The notes under the pieces are model-generated. The model had not been told where the DNA came from, did no database searches, and was given only the letters and a program-made list of their open reading frames with translations. This document shows positions 15,213 through 22,293 of a stretch of DNA of 22,293 nt, in pieces. The DNA lies in NCBI GenBank assembly GCA_023439545.1, contig JAEXNT010000008.1, forward strand, positions 1 to 22,293, read 5' to 3'. Both the position numbers and the translations under genes were made by a program. The first letter of the stretch is position 1, and every line of letters starts with the position of its first letter. The DNA is from Bacillota bacterium. Lineage in GTDB: Bacteria; Bacillota; Clostridia; Acetivibrionales; DTU013.

Positions 15213-16101
15213 CTGTTCCATGCTTCCTTGAACTCGGAAGGGGTTACTCCCATGTAGCGCTTGAACTGGTTGCTGAAATAGCTCAGGTTGTTAAAGCCCG
15301 TCTCAAGCGCTACATCCAGCAGCTTCTTGTCGGTTGTTTTGATCAGTGCAGCTGCCTGTGCCAGACGGAAATGATTTATATATTCGGTAATGGTCTGACC
15401 TGTTATTTCCTTAAAGAAGCGGCACAGATAGATTGGGCTCAGGCTTACTACTTTCGAGATGGATTCTATGCTTAGCTTCTTATTATAGTTTTGATGGATG
15501 TAATCGCAAATGCTCTTTATTCTGCTTTCTCGATAGTGTATACTCCTTAACTGTTCTTTTGGATCAACATATTGGGAGCAGTGATTTGTTAAATGTGCAA
15601 AAAGCATGAATAGAAGGGATTTGACCTGCAATTCGTAAGTGGGGGTCTGGGATTCCATCAGTTCTATGATGCTGTGTACGTGTCGGATGATTTCAGCCTG
15701 CCAATGCACCTCCGACGTAAGTTTTTCGGCAGATTCACATTTCCGTCCAAAATCGGCGAGATATATCGTTGAAAAACCACATCAAACTCCGGACCTGCGA
15801 GTAAGTTGGAGTGAAATACCAGCGCTTCGAAGTTGCAGGAGGCATGGTCTATGGCAAACCCTGCATGTATCTGCTCCGGAGGTATGAAAGCGACCTCTCC
15901 GGCTTCCAGGACGAAGTTCTCGTCATTGAGCTGGAACATGATGCGTCCGTTTGCAACGTAAAAAAACTCCCATTCGGTATGCCAATGCGTATGAAGGATC
16001 TGCTCCTTATTCTGTACATCGAACAAGTAGCAATTCATTGGCAGATATCCTCTGATATGTCTTTCATCTTCTTTCAGCATGCGATTCTGATTGACTCTCA
16101 T
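15182..16101 (-). pseudogene. AraC-family regulator with cupin sensor domain, split by a -1 frameshift
   Basis: The first frame (16101 to about 15725) encodes an AraC-type cupin sensor: HTHWHTEWEFFYV, FQLNDENFVLEAGEVAFIPP and HAGFAID. The second frame (about 15720 to 15182) encodes a linker and an AraC DNA-binding domain with two helix-turn-helix units: KLSIESISKVVSLSPIYLC and LLDVALETGFNNLSYFSNQF, then KRYMGVTPSEFKEAW. A -1 shift at the A5 run (plus-strand T at 15722-15726) joins them into about 306 residues, the normal family length. The shift may be a real mutation, a sequencing error in the homopolymer, or less likely programmed slippage on GAAAAAC. The start has GAGGGA 6 bases upstream. 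The gene is divergent from the sugar transporter at 16350-20180, the usual place for its local regulator; an intact version would likely activate that operon in response to sugar. Confidence 0.85.
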
Positions 16102-16349
16102 ACTATTTCCCTCATACGGATGGTTTTCAGGATCATTGCGAATTATGTAAAAATACTAATATCAATTGTAAATATAGCGCAAGTAATCTTTGAACAATTA
16201 TACTATACTATTGGTGAAATTATCAATTTTTTTAAATTTTTGCTGAAATTACGGACATAACCTCTCGAATAGTACGGTATTTATTCTTTCTAAGTGCAAA
16301 TTTATAGAGATATGGCCAATATATTACAAATAACAGGGAGAGTATAGAG

Positions 16350-17306
16350 ATGATACTTCAGCGCAGGACGGCTTCTACTGGTAAATCATTACGCTACAAA
16401 TACAAATTGCTTTTATTTGCTCTGCCATTTCTGCTGCTGGTGCTTGTTTTTGCTTATGCACCGCTGTTGGGATGGATTCTTGCGTTTTTCAACTACAGAC
16501 CTGGCTTTCGTTTGAAACCGGAAGATTTTGTTGGATTCAAGTGGTTTATATCCATAGCCGGCAATGCGACACAGCGCGGCGAGATTTTGCGCGTCATGCG
16601 CAATACGGTTGTAATGAGTTCGTTGGGGATATTGACCTCTGTAATACCTGTTGCATTCGCCATATTTCTGGCAGAAATACGCACCCGCTCCTATAAGAAA
16701 GCCGTACAAGTGCTCACTACGCTGCCGAACTTCATAAGCTGGGTGCTGGTTTATGCTTTTGCATTTGCCATTTTCAGCTACGACAGCGGCTTTTTGAATT
16801 CTCTAATGGTCAAAACCGGCTTGATTACCATGGAACAACGTGTAAATATCCTGGCTGATCCCAGCACCAACGGAATGATCTGGCTGCAAATGACTCTGTG
16901 GGGTCTGTGGAAGGGTATGGGATGGAGTGCAATTATCTACCTGGCGGCGATTACCGGCATAGAACAGGAGCAGTACGAGGCTGCAAAAGTCGATGGCGCA
17001 GGGCGCTTCAAAACCATGCTGCACATCACGCTTCCCGGAATTGCCGAAACATTCTTTGTGCTTTTGCTTCTTTCCATAGCCAACTTCATCAACAATGGAA
17101 TGGATCAGTACTTTGTGTTCCAGAACGCCATGAACAAGTCATATCTTGAGGTTCTGGACCTGTACGTATACAATACCAGCCTTGTGGGAAGCGGCAATTT
17201 CCCGTATGCGATCGCCATCAGCATGCTGAAATCGCTCGTCAGCGTTTCGCTGCTGTTTTTTGCAAACCGCCTGTCCAAACTGGTACGCGGCCAAACTATT
17301 ATTTAA
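16350..17306 (+). CDS. Sugar ABC transporter permease (LplB-like, CUT1 family)
   Basis: The 318-residue inner-membrane protein has about six hydrophobic segments, starting with LLLFALPFLLLVLVFAYAPL after a basic N-terminus, as in LplB-type permeases. The EAA loop that contacts the ATPase is clear: EQYEAAKVDGAGRFKTMLH followed by ITLPG (from about residue 206). With the second permease (17322) and the lipoprotein (18402) it forms an importer for oligosaccharides or a related complex carbohydrate; the exact substrate cannot be read from sequence. The GGGAGAG site lies about 8 bases before the ATG. The gene is first in its operon and divergent from the AraC-type gene, with 248 bases between them where no clear promoter could be assigned. 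As in this transporter class generally, no ATPase gene is nearby. Confidence 0.93.
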   Translation: MILQRRTASTGKSLRYKYKLLLFALPFLLLVLVFAYAPLLGWILAFFNYRPGFRLKPEDFVGFKWFISIAGNATQRGEILRVMRNTVVMSSLGILTSVIPVAFAIFLAEIRTRSYKKAVQVLTTLPNFISWVLVYAFAFAIFSYDSGFLNSLMVKTGLITMEQRVNILADPSTNGMIWLQMTLWGLWKGMGWSAIIYLAAITGIEQEQYEAAKVDGAGRFKTMLHITLPGIAETFFVLLLLSIANFINNGMDQYFVFQNAMNKSYLEVLDLYVYNTSLVGSGNFPYAIAISMLKSLVSVSLLFFANRLSKLVRGQTII

Positions 17307-17321
17307 TTTGAGGAGAATCCT

Positions 17322-18239
17322 ATGAGTACTCTGAATAGAAACAAAATCACATATACAACAGGAGATGTAGTATTCAATATCCTGAACTACCTGATATTCG
17401 GGCTGATCACTCTGGCCTGCGTATTCCCGTTTTACTATATCTTCATAAACAGTATAAGCGACAATCGCCTCAGTGGTCTTGGAGACATCATGTTCTACCC
17501 GAAGGGGATTAACTTCAACAATTATCTCAATGTTATACTGCTTAACGGATTGGGGCGCGCCGCATTCATATCCGCTGCCCGTACGACCCTCGGCACATTT
17601 GTCACTGTTATGGCTTCTGCCATATTGGGATATATTTTTACCAAGCAGGAGATGTGGAACAGGAAGTTTTTCTATCGTTTCGTAGTCATCACGATGTACT
17701 TCAATGCCGGATTGATCCCATGGTTTGTCCTGATGCTGAACCTGAAGCTTACGAATAATTTTCTGGTGTATATTCTTCCGGCAATCGTATCCCCCTTTAA
17801 TGTCATTTTGGTAAAGACATATGTGGAATCGGTTCCGGCGTCCCTTGAAGAATCAGCCAAGCTGGACGGAGCGGGAATCTGGACGGTGCTGACGAAGGTT
17901 ATCATACCGCTCATCAAGCCAATCCTTGCCACTGTCGCCATATTTGCCGCCGTAGGGCAGTGGAACTCATTTGTCGACACTCTCTTCCTGATGACCAAAC
18001 AGGACAATTACACGCTCCAGTTCATTCTGTACAAGTATCTGAGCGAATCGAGCTCCCTGGCGAGACTGCTTCAGACTTCACAGGGCTCAAGCATGGCGAA
18101 CGATCTTTCGCAGCTTCAAACTACCACCTCCGTCCGGATGACCGTCACAATGATTGTCGTACTGCCCGTATTGATGATTTACCCAATCTTCCAACGTTAC
18201 TTCGTTCAGGGAATTATGATAGGAGCCGTAAAGGGATAA
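17322..18239 (+). CDS. Sugar ABC transporter permease (YtcP/LplC-like, CUT1 family)
   Basis: The 305-residue protein is the second permease of the importer. It has about six membrane segments, beginning with YLIFGLITLACVFPFYYIFI, and the characteristic EAA loop LEESAKLDGAGIWTVLTKVI followed by IPLIKP (from about residue 178). The C-terminus ends with YPIFQRYFVQGIMIGAVKG, a common ending in this family. It begins 15 bases after the first permease with GAGGAG 7 bases before the ATG, so both are co-translated. Its TAA overlaps the ATG of a small ORF at 18239. Confidence 0.93.
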   Translation: MSTLNRNKITYTTGDVVFNILNYLIFGLITLACVFPFYYIFINSISDNRLSGLGDIMFYPKGINFNNYLNVILLNGLGRAAFISAARTTLGTFVTVMASAILGYIFTKQEMWNRKFFYRFVVITMYFNAGLIPWFVLMLNLKLTNNFLVYILPAIVSPFNVILVKTYVESVPASLEESAKLDGAGIWTVLTKVIIPLIKPILATVAIFAAVGQWNSFVDTLFLMTKQDNYTLQFILYKYLSESSSLARLLQTSQGSSMANDLSQLQTTTSVRMTVTMIVVLPVLMIYPIFQRYFVQGIMIGAVKG

Positions 18240-18379
18240 TGGGATCAGGCACAGGGAGGACTTTTGCAACCGAACAGGCGGCTGCGGCGCTTCGGGAAGC
18301 CCGGATAATAACCGGCCAACCTGCGGAAATACCGGCAGAGCTGAAATGGTTGTCAAAATATAGCCGTTTTATATGGTAA
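18239..18379 (+). CDS. Possible small protein (46 residues) between permease and lipoprotein genes
   Basis: The ORF starts in TAATG overlap with the permease stop, an arrangement typical of translational coupling, and has AAAGGG 3 to 4 bases upstream, too close for an ideal site. Its 46 residues (MGSGTGRTFATEQ then an Ala-rich helix, ending KYSRFIW) match no family I know and have no signal peptide or membrane segment. It fills most of the 162-base gap before the lipoprotein gene. It may be a real small protein, a remnant, or chance. Confidence 0.3.
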   Translation: MGSGTGRTFATEQAAAALREARIITGQPAEIPAELKWLSKYSRFIW

Positions 18380-18401
18380 AAAATTAAGGGAGGATGAAAA
18401 A

Positions 18402-20180
18402 ATGGTTATGAAAAAAAGATTGGCAGTATTATTGGTTGTTGTTCTGATGCTGTTAAACGTGGTTGCCTGTTCGTCAGTAAAGACCGACACGCAGCAGGCA
18501 GCTACCGAAGCTTCGAATACTGCCGCAACCGGTACTGCAGATAAACCGGGGGCAGCTCCGGCAATTGACCACAGCGAGGTATACAAGATAACCGCTTTCT
18601 CGCAGGTGGCAAATTATTCCGGCAATATGACCGGATGGTTCGGGAAGGTCATCAAGGATAAGTTCAACATAGAGATCAATGTTGAGCCTGCCAACCTTGA
18701 CAATGGTACCAGTAAATTTGCAACCAAGATGGTTTCCGGCGATCTGGGGGATATCGTTATATTCGGAGACAATGCCGACGAATATAAAAAGGCTGTGGAA
18801 GCCGGACTGCTCCTGGATTGGAATAAGGACGGACTGGTTGACAAATATGGCCAGGATATCAAAGCCCGCTATTCGGCTGCTCTGGACAAGAACAAAGCCC
18901 AGTACGGCGGAGGAACGGCAATCTACGGAATAGGCCACGACACATCGGATTCCAACGAAGGGCCCGGCGAAATCGCCGATCTCGTCTGGGGACCGTATCT
19001 GCGATGGGATCTCTATGCAAAAGCTGGATATCCGCAAATAAACGATATGGAAGATTATCTTCCCGTCCTGAAGCAGATGAAGGATCTGGAGCCGAAAACA
19101 GCGGACGGCAAGCCGGTATACGCCTTCTCCTTCTGGAAGGACTGGGACGGCTCGCATATGATGAATGCAAAGCAGTTCGCCTGCACATATGGCTTTAATG
19201 ACGACACCGGCGGATTGGTATTGGTTCATGGTTCTCGCGACGAATATCAGGATCTGCTGCAGACTGACGGCTACTATTTAAGGACTTTAAAAATGTATTT
19301 CCAGGCCAACCAGATGGGCTTGGTGGATCCCGAATCCCCATCGCAAAACTGGGATATAATGTATAAAAAAGCAGAGAACGGGCAGGTGCTGTTCAGCTGG
19401 TTCTCCTGGCTGCGCCCCTATAATACGGATGTGAACAAGGATCAGGGTAAAGGCTTGATGCTGGTTCCCTTCAAAAATGAAGAAGTATATTCCTATGGTA
19501 TGAACATCTACGGCGGCCAGCGTATTTCTGCAATAGGCAAGAATGCAAAGAAACCTGAACGGATTATGGAACTATACGACTGGCTGTGCACTGATGACGG
19601 TTCCATGATACAAAACAACGGACCGGAAGGTATGGCTTGGAATTACAAGGATGGGAAGGCAGTGCTTACAGACCTTGGCGTCAAGATCCGCGGAGACCAG
19701 AATACGCTTATTCCGGATGAATACGGCGGAGGAAAATACTTCGACGGCATGAACAAGCTCAACATCAATATCATCAATAAAGCCGCAATCAACAAAAAGA
19801 CCGGCGAGCCTTATGACAAAGAAGGCTGGAGCTACGTCCTGAACCTGAATCCAAGGAAGGTCGATACCGATTGGCGTACGAAAATGGGCGCCACCACATC
19901 CATCGAATGGCTCCAGAAGAATGTGAAGCTCGCTATCTACAAACCCACGAAGCAGTCCGTCAACACGACTCTCAGCGATGACCTCAAGCAGATCCTCGAT
20001 CAGGTCGGATCTGTTATAAAGGAATACTCATGGAAGATGGTATTTGCCAAGAACCAGGCGGAATTTGACAAGCTGCAGAACGAAATGATCACCAAGTCAA
20101 AAGGTCTTGGATATGACAAGGTTGTTGCTGAAAATGTCAAGATGACGCAACAGCTCTTCGAATACCGCAAGGAGAAATAA
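18402..20180 (+). CDS. Extracellular solute-binding lipoprotein of the sugar ABC transporter (LplA-like)
   Basis: The 592-residue protein begins with a lipoprotein signal (MVMKKRLAVLLVVVLMLLN) and a lipobox V-V-A-C with C23 as the lipidated residue, so it is anchored to the outer face of the membrane. A low-complexity Ala/Thr linker of about 30 residues precedes the binding domain, which has the size and wording of the large LplA-type family 1 binding proteins: GDLGDIVIFGDN in the first lobe, FSWFSWLRPYNTD in the middle and many aromatic residues for sugar stacking. It captures a carbohydrate and delivers it to the permeases at 16350 and 17322. GGGAGG lies 8 to 9 bases before the ATG at 18402; the ATG at 18408 is an alternative. 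A hairpin at 20194-20230 ends the operon. Confidence 0.93.
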   Translation: MVMKKRLAVLLVVVLMLLNVVACSSVKTDTQQAATEASNTAATGTADKPGAAPAIDHSEVYKITAFSQVANYSGNMTGWFGKVIKDKFNIEINVEPANLDNGTSKFATKMVSGDLGDIVIFGDNADEYKKAVEAGLLLDWNKDGLVDKYGQDIKARYSAALDKNKAQYGGGTAIYGIGHDTSDSNEGPGEIADLVWGPYLRWDLYAKAGYPQINDMEDYLPVLKQMKDLEPKTADGKPVYAFSFWKDWDGSHMMNAKQFACTYGFNDDTGGLVLVHGSRDEYQDLLQTDGYYLRTLKMYFQANQMGLVDPESPSQNWDIMYKKAENGQVLFSWFSWLRPYNTDVNKDQGKGLMLVPFKNEEVYSYGMNIYGGQRISAIGKNAKKPERIMELYDWLCTDDGSMIQNNGPEGMAWNYKDGKAVLTDLGVKIRGDQNTLIPDEYGGGKYFDGMNKLNINIINKAAINKKTGEPYDKEGWSYVLNLNPRKVDTDWRTKMGATTSIEWLQKNVKLAIYKPTKQSVNTTLSDDLKQILDQVGSVIKEYSWKMVFAKNQAEFDKLQNEMITKSKGLGYDKVVAENVKMTQQLFEYRKEK

Positions 20181-20193
20181 ACCGGAACAAGAA

Positions 20194-20230
20194 AAGCAAA
20201 GCGTGCAGGCCTGGCCTGCACGCTTTGCTT
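20194..20230 (+). terminator. Terminator hairpin after the sugar transporter operon
   Basis: AAGCAAAGCGTGCAGGC and GCCTGCACGCTTTGCTT form a perfect 17-bp stem with a CTG loop, 13 bases after the lipoprotein stop. It has no long T-run but is the only strong structure before the next gene, so transcription of the oxidase gene is probably separate. Confidence 0.8.
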
Positions 20231-20386
20231 ACACAGGTATTGCGGACCAGACCAGCCGATGCCTGCCATTGCTTTGTTTACTCTTCTGAAATGGTTTTGA
20301 ATAATAGACTGATCCCATCTTGATATCTCTTTTGTAACACGCCTATATTCAATTTCATATACATAAGGGGAAGGGGTCTGTTAAGT

Positions 20387-22099
20387 ATGAATCTGAACAG
20401 CCAATACTCTTTTTATCCTGTCCAGCCCGATAACCCTAGTGATGCCGACAGATATATGCTGGCGTATGATGCGCTTACGCGGAAGGGTTGGCCTGAGGAT
20501 TTCGGACAGATACTGAAGCTGATGTCACCGCCGCCCGATATCACCAACTATGCGAAGCCGGGAGAATTCAAGTCTGTCAGGATCTGCGTTATAGGAGGAG
20601 GTTTGGCGGGGCTTGCGGCAGCTTTCGAGCTGCGAAAACCGGGCTTTGACATTACTATCTTCGACGCTCTCGAGGACAGGGTCGGGGGAAGAATCTATAC
20701 ATATTATTTTGACAAGCAAAAAAGGCTGTATAATGAATTCGGCCCGATGAGGATACCGGTCATCCATGAGGCCGTATGGCATTATATCAAAACCTTTGAG
20801 CTGCCGACGCGACCCTTTGTCCAGTACAACCCCAACGGGTATGTCTACCTTAAGAACACACGTGTTCGCAATGACTCTGCCGGTTACAACGTATCAAAAC
20901 ACATTTATCCGGAATATCCACTCAGGGACTGGGAGCGAAAGCTTAACTGGCAAAGGCTGCTGGCCATCGGAACCGATGATATCCTGCTGCATGCTTCACA
21001 GCAGGACAGGGCGGAGATCCTTCAGGTTAAACCGTATTACGGCAGAAACGCACTGGTGTGGAGCGATAACAGCAATATCAGGATGATGCAGTACGCGGGA
21101 TTGAGCCAGGGCGCCATCAATCTTGTATCCAATTTCAATCCTCTGTTGAATGGCAACCTGTATAACAGTTTTATCGATTTTATTGAAGAGGATTATCCTG
21201 CAAATCTGACATATCTGTATGAAATACCGGGCGGTATGGCAAGGCTGCCGGATGCATTCCTTGATTCCTTCAGGGACTCCGGGCATTATCCGGGCATTGC
21301 CGGGGAGGACCTCGGAAAAGTAAGCTACAAGGCGGGGTGTCTGGTCACCGGTATTTATTATGATTATTCCGGCAGGAAAGTAATAATAAAACATAAAAAG
21401 ACCGGAGCAGGCGGAAATGACAAAGAAAGCTTCGATTACGCAATATGCGCGATCCCTTTTTCGACTCTGAGGACCATTGACATAGACCCTCTGTTCAGCT
21501 GGATAAAAATGCGGGCGATTCGTGAAGTCAATTATACGCCATCCCAAAAAACGCTTTTGCTTTTCAGCAAAAGATTCTGGGAAAAGGAGTGGATTGCGGG
21601 GGGCTCGTCCTTTACCGATCTTCCTCTGGCGTCCATTTGGTATCCGTCGGATCACGCCCGATATGTCAATAACCCCGCAAATGCCGTAAATCAGCTGAAA
21701 GGATTACCCTCAAGCGAGCCGGGCGTCCTTATCGGTTCGTATAATTTCAACCTGGATACGACCCGTTTGACTAATCAGCCTGAAGAAATCCGTTTCAATG
21801 AAATAAAAAGAGAGCTGGAACTGGTACATGGCTTGAAGCCAGGATATCTTGACGCGATTGCCGTGGATTATAAAACTGTCAATTGGGATGAGCAGCCTAC
21901 GATAAGAGGCGCGTTGTCCTTTTTCGCGCCTGAGCAGAAAAGAATTTTTTCATATGGCATGGCTCTGCCTGAATACGATGAAAGGATATTCTTTGCAGGC
22001 GAGCACATATCGGCCGTTCACCGCTGGATGCAGGGCGCCCTGCAAAGCGGTATGCAGGCGGCAAACGATCTGGCTGCCGCTTGTAAAAAGCATTCTTAG
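20387..22099 (+). CDS. Flavin-dependent amine oxidase / L-amino acid oxidase-like protein
   Basis: The 570-residue protein has the FAD Rossmann motif ICVIGGGLAGLAAAFEL (G70, G72, G75), the E/D-rich strand end IFDALEDRVGGRI (RVGGR 98-102, binding FAD phosphates), and the C-terminal FAD motif FFAGEHISAVHRWMQGAL (535-552). These are the three hallmarks of the flavin monoamine oxidase/L-amino acid oxidase superfamily, which oxidises amines or amino acids with oxygen or another acceptor. The substrate cannot be read. A 60-residue N-terminal extension precedes the FAD domain; there is no signal peptide, so it acts in the cytoplasm. The start follows AAGGGGAAGGGG. It is probably its own transcription unit, between the hairpins at 20194 and 22130. 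Its pairing with a sugar importer gives no clear pathway. Confidence 0.9.
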   Translation: MNLNSQYSFYPVQPDNPSDADRYMLAYDALTRKGWPEDFGQILKLMSPPPDITNYAKPGEFKSVRICVIGGGLAGLAAAFELRKPGFDITIFDALEDRVGGRIYTYYFDKQKRLYNEFGPMRIPVIHEAVWHYIKTFELPTRPFVQYNPNGYVYLKNTRVRNDSAGYNVSKHIYPEYPLRDWERKLNWQRLLAIGTDDILLHASQQDRAEILQVKPYYGRNALVWSDNSNIRMMQYAGLSQGAINLVSNFNPLLNGNLYNSFIDFIEEDYPANLTYLYEIPGGMARLPDAFLDSFRDSGHYPGIAGEDLGKVSYKAGCLVTGIYYDYSGRKVIIKHKKTGAGGNDKESFDYAICAIPFSTLRTIDIDPLFSWIKMRAIREVNYTPSQKTLLLFSKRFWEKEWIAGGSSFTDLPLASIWYPSDHARYVNNPANAVNQLKGLPSSEPGVLIGSYNFNLDTTRLTNQPEEIRFNEIKRELELVHGLKPGYLDAIAVDYKTVNWDEQPTIRGALSFFAPEQKRIFSYGMALPEYDERIFFAGEHISAVHRWMQGALQSGMQAANDLAAACKKHS

Positions 22100-22129
22100 C
22101 TTACCCGGGTTGAATCGAAACCCTTCTGT

Positions 22130-22164
22130 AAAATCCTTCTGTTCATAATCAACAGAAGGATTTT
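22130..22164 (+). terminator. Intrinsic terminator after the oxidase gene
   Basis: AAAATCCTTCTGTT and AACAGAAGGATTTT form a 14-bp perfect stem with a CATAATC loop, followed by two further T, 30 bases after the stop codon. It is a textbook rho-independent terminator. Confidence 0.88.
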
Positions 22165-22184
22165 TTATTGTATAACAACGTAAA

Positions 22185-22293
22185 CCACTTGCTAAGCAAG
22201 TGGAAGAAAAAAGGCTTATGCCGTTGAATATAAAAAAACTCCTATGTTAGGATAATTGCAGGTCTAGCCAACCGCAAATAAACAACATAGGAG
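22185..22293. repeat. Two palindromic structures at the right edge, unassigned
   Basis: A small hairpin (CCACTTGC-TAA-GCAAGTGG, 22185-22203) is followed by a larger one whose outer arms CTCCTATGTT (22239-22248) and AACATAGGAG (22284-22293) are perfect inverses and end on the last base of the window. Inside it TTGC/GCAA and GGT/ACC can pair as an inner stem. No gene is visible. The layout resembles the end of an insertion sequence or a small mobile repeat, but I do not recognise a family. Confidence 0.5.

Noticed and set aside
15182..16101. Two separate minus-strand genes (a cupin protein and a short AraC protein)
   Set aside because: A single -1 shift joins them into a normal-length AraC regulator and the second part has no ribosome binding site at its GTG.
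18474..19229. Minus-strand ORF of 251 codons opposite the lipoprotein gene
   Set aside because: Shadow of the solute-binding protein, whose plus-strand frame has a lipobox, ribosome binding site and family wording.
20996..21655. Minus-strand ORF of 219 codons opposite the oxidase gene
   Set aside because: Shadow of the oxidase coding frame; no family features and no ribosome binding site.

Overview
The window looks like chromosomal DNA of a Gram-positive Firmicute, most likely a Clostridia member of the Ruminiclostridium/Oscillospiraceae kind. This is inferred from strong AGGAGG-type ribosome binding sites, an S-layer-homology (SLH) surface protein, a VanG-like ligase fragment, LplB/YtcP-type sugar permeases and long hairpin terminators. 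No rRNA or other species marker is present. Composition is mosaic by eye: the murF piece is G+C-rich, bases about 1400-6970 are clearly A+T-rich, and the rest is intermediate.

Layout. (1) 1-1160: 3' part of murF, then a D-Ala-D-X ligase (VanG/Ddl type) cut off after its first third, then a hairpin. (2) 1165-1530: what looks like the 5' RNA part of a group II intron without its protein gene; 1406-1530 holds nothing I can identify. (3) 1531-6727: promoter, leader and a tight four-gene A+T-rich operon encoding an N6-adenine DNA methyltransferase, a protein with two GHKL ATP-binding modules (Hsp90/MORC-like at the N-terminus, histidine-kinase-like at the C-terminus), a receiver-domain protein without a DNA-binding domain, and an HNH endonuclease. 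This combines restriction-modification parts with a phosphorelay and is the best candidate for an undescribed defence system. (4) 6822-6893: a decayed tRNA. (5) 6980-7411, minus strand: a Cys-rich DUF3795 protein with its own promoter.

(6) 7584-10899: a two-component system made of a 7TMR-DISM sensor kinase of the LytS/YehU class and a REC-SARP response regulator with overlapping stop and start. After a terminator comes a small receiver-like protein lacking its phosphoacceptor aspartate. (7) 10968-15089: a 1373-residue secreted SLH protein with a beta-helix-like region, InlB-like repeats and three 318-bp tandem repeats. (8) 15182-16101, minus strand: an AraC-type regulator split by a -1 frameshift. 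(9) 16350-20180, divergent from it: a CUT1-type sugar ABC transporter (two permeases and a lipoprotein) with a small possible ORF inside the operon. No ATPase gene is present, as is usual for this family, which uses a shared MsmX-type ATPase. (10) 20387-22099: a cytoplasmic flavin amine oxidase-like enzyme. (11) The right edge carries a terminator and two palindromic structures, the last ending on the final base.

How the genes work together (inference). Genes 1783-6727 form one self-contained module: the methyltransferase marks host DNA, HNH cuts, and the ATPase/kinase with its receiver partner could gate the attack. The sensor kinase and SARP regulator may control the neighbouring SLH protein. 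The AraC gene probably controlled the divergent sugar transporter and may now be broken.
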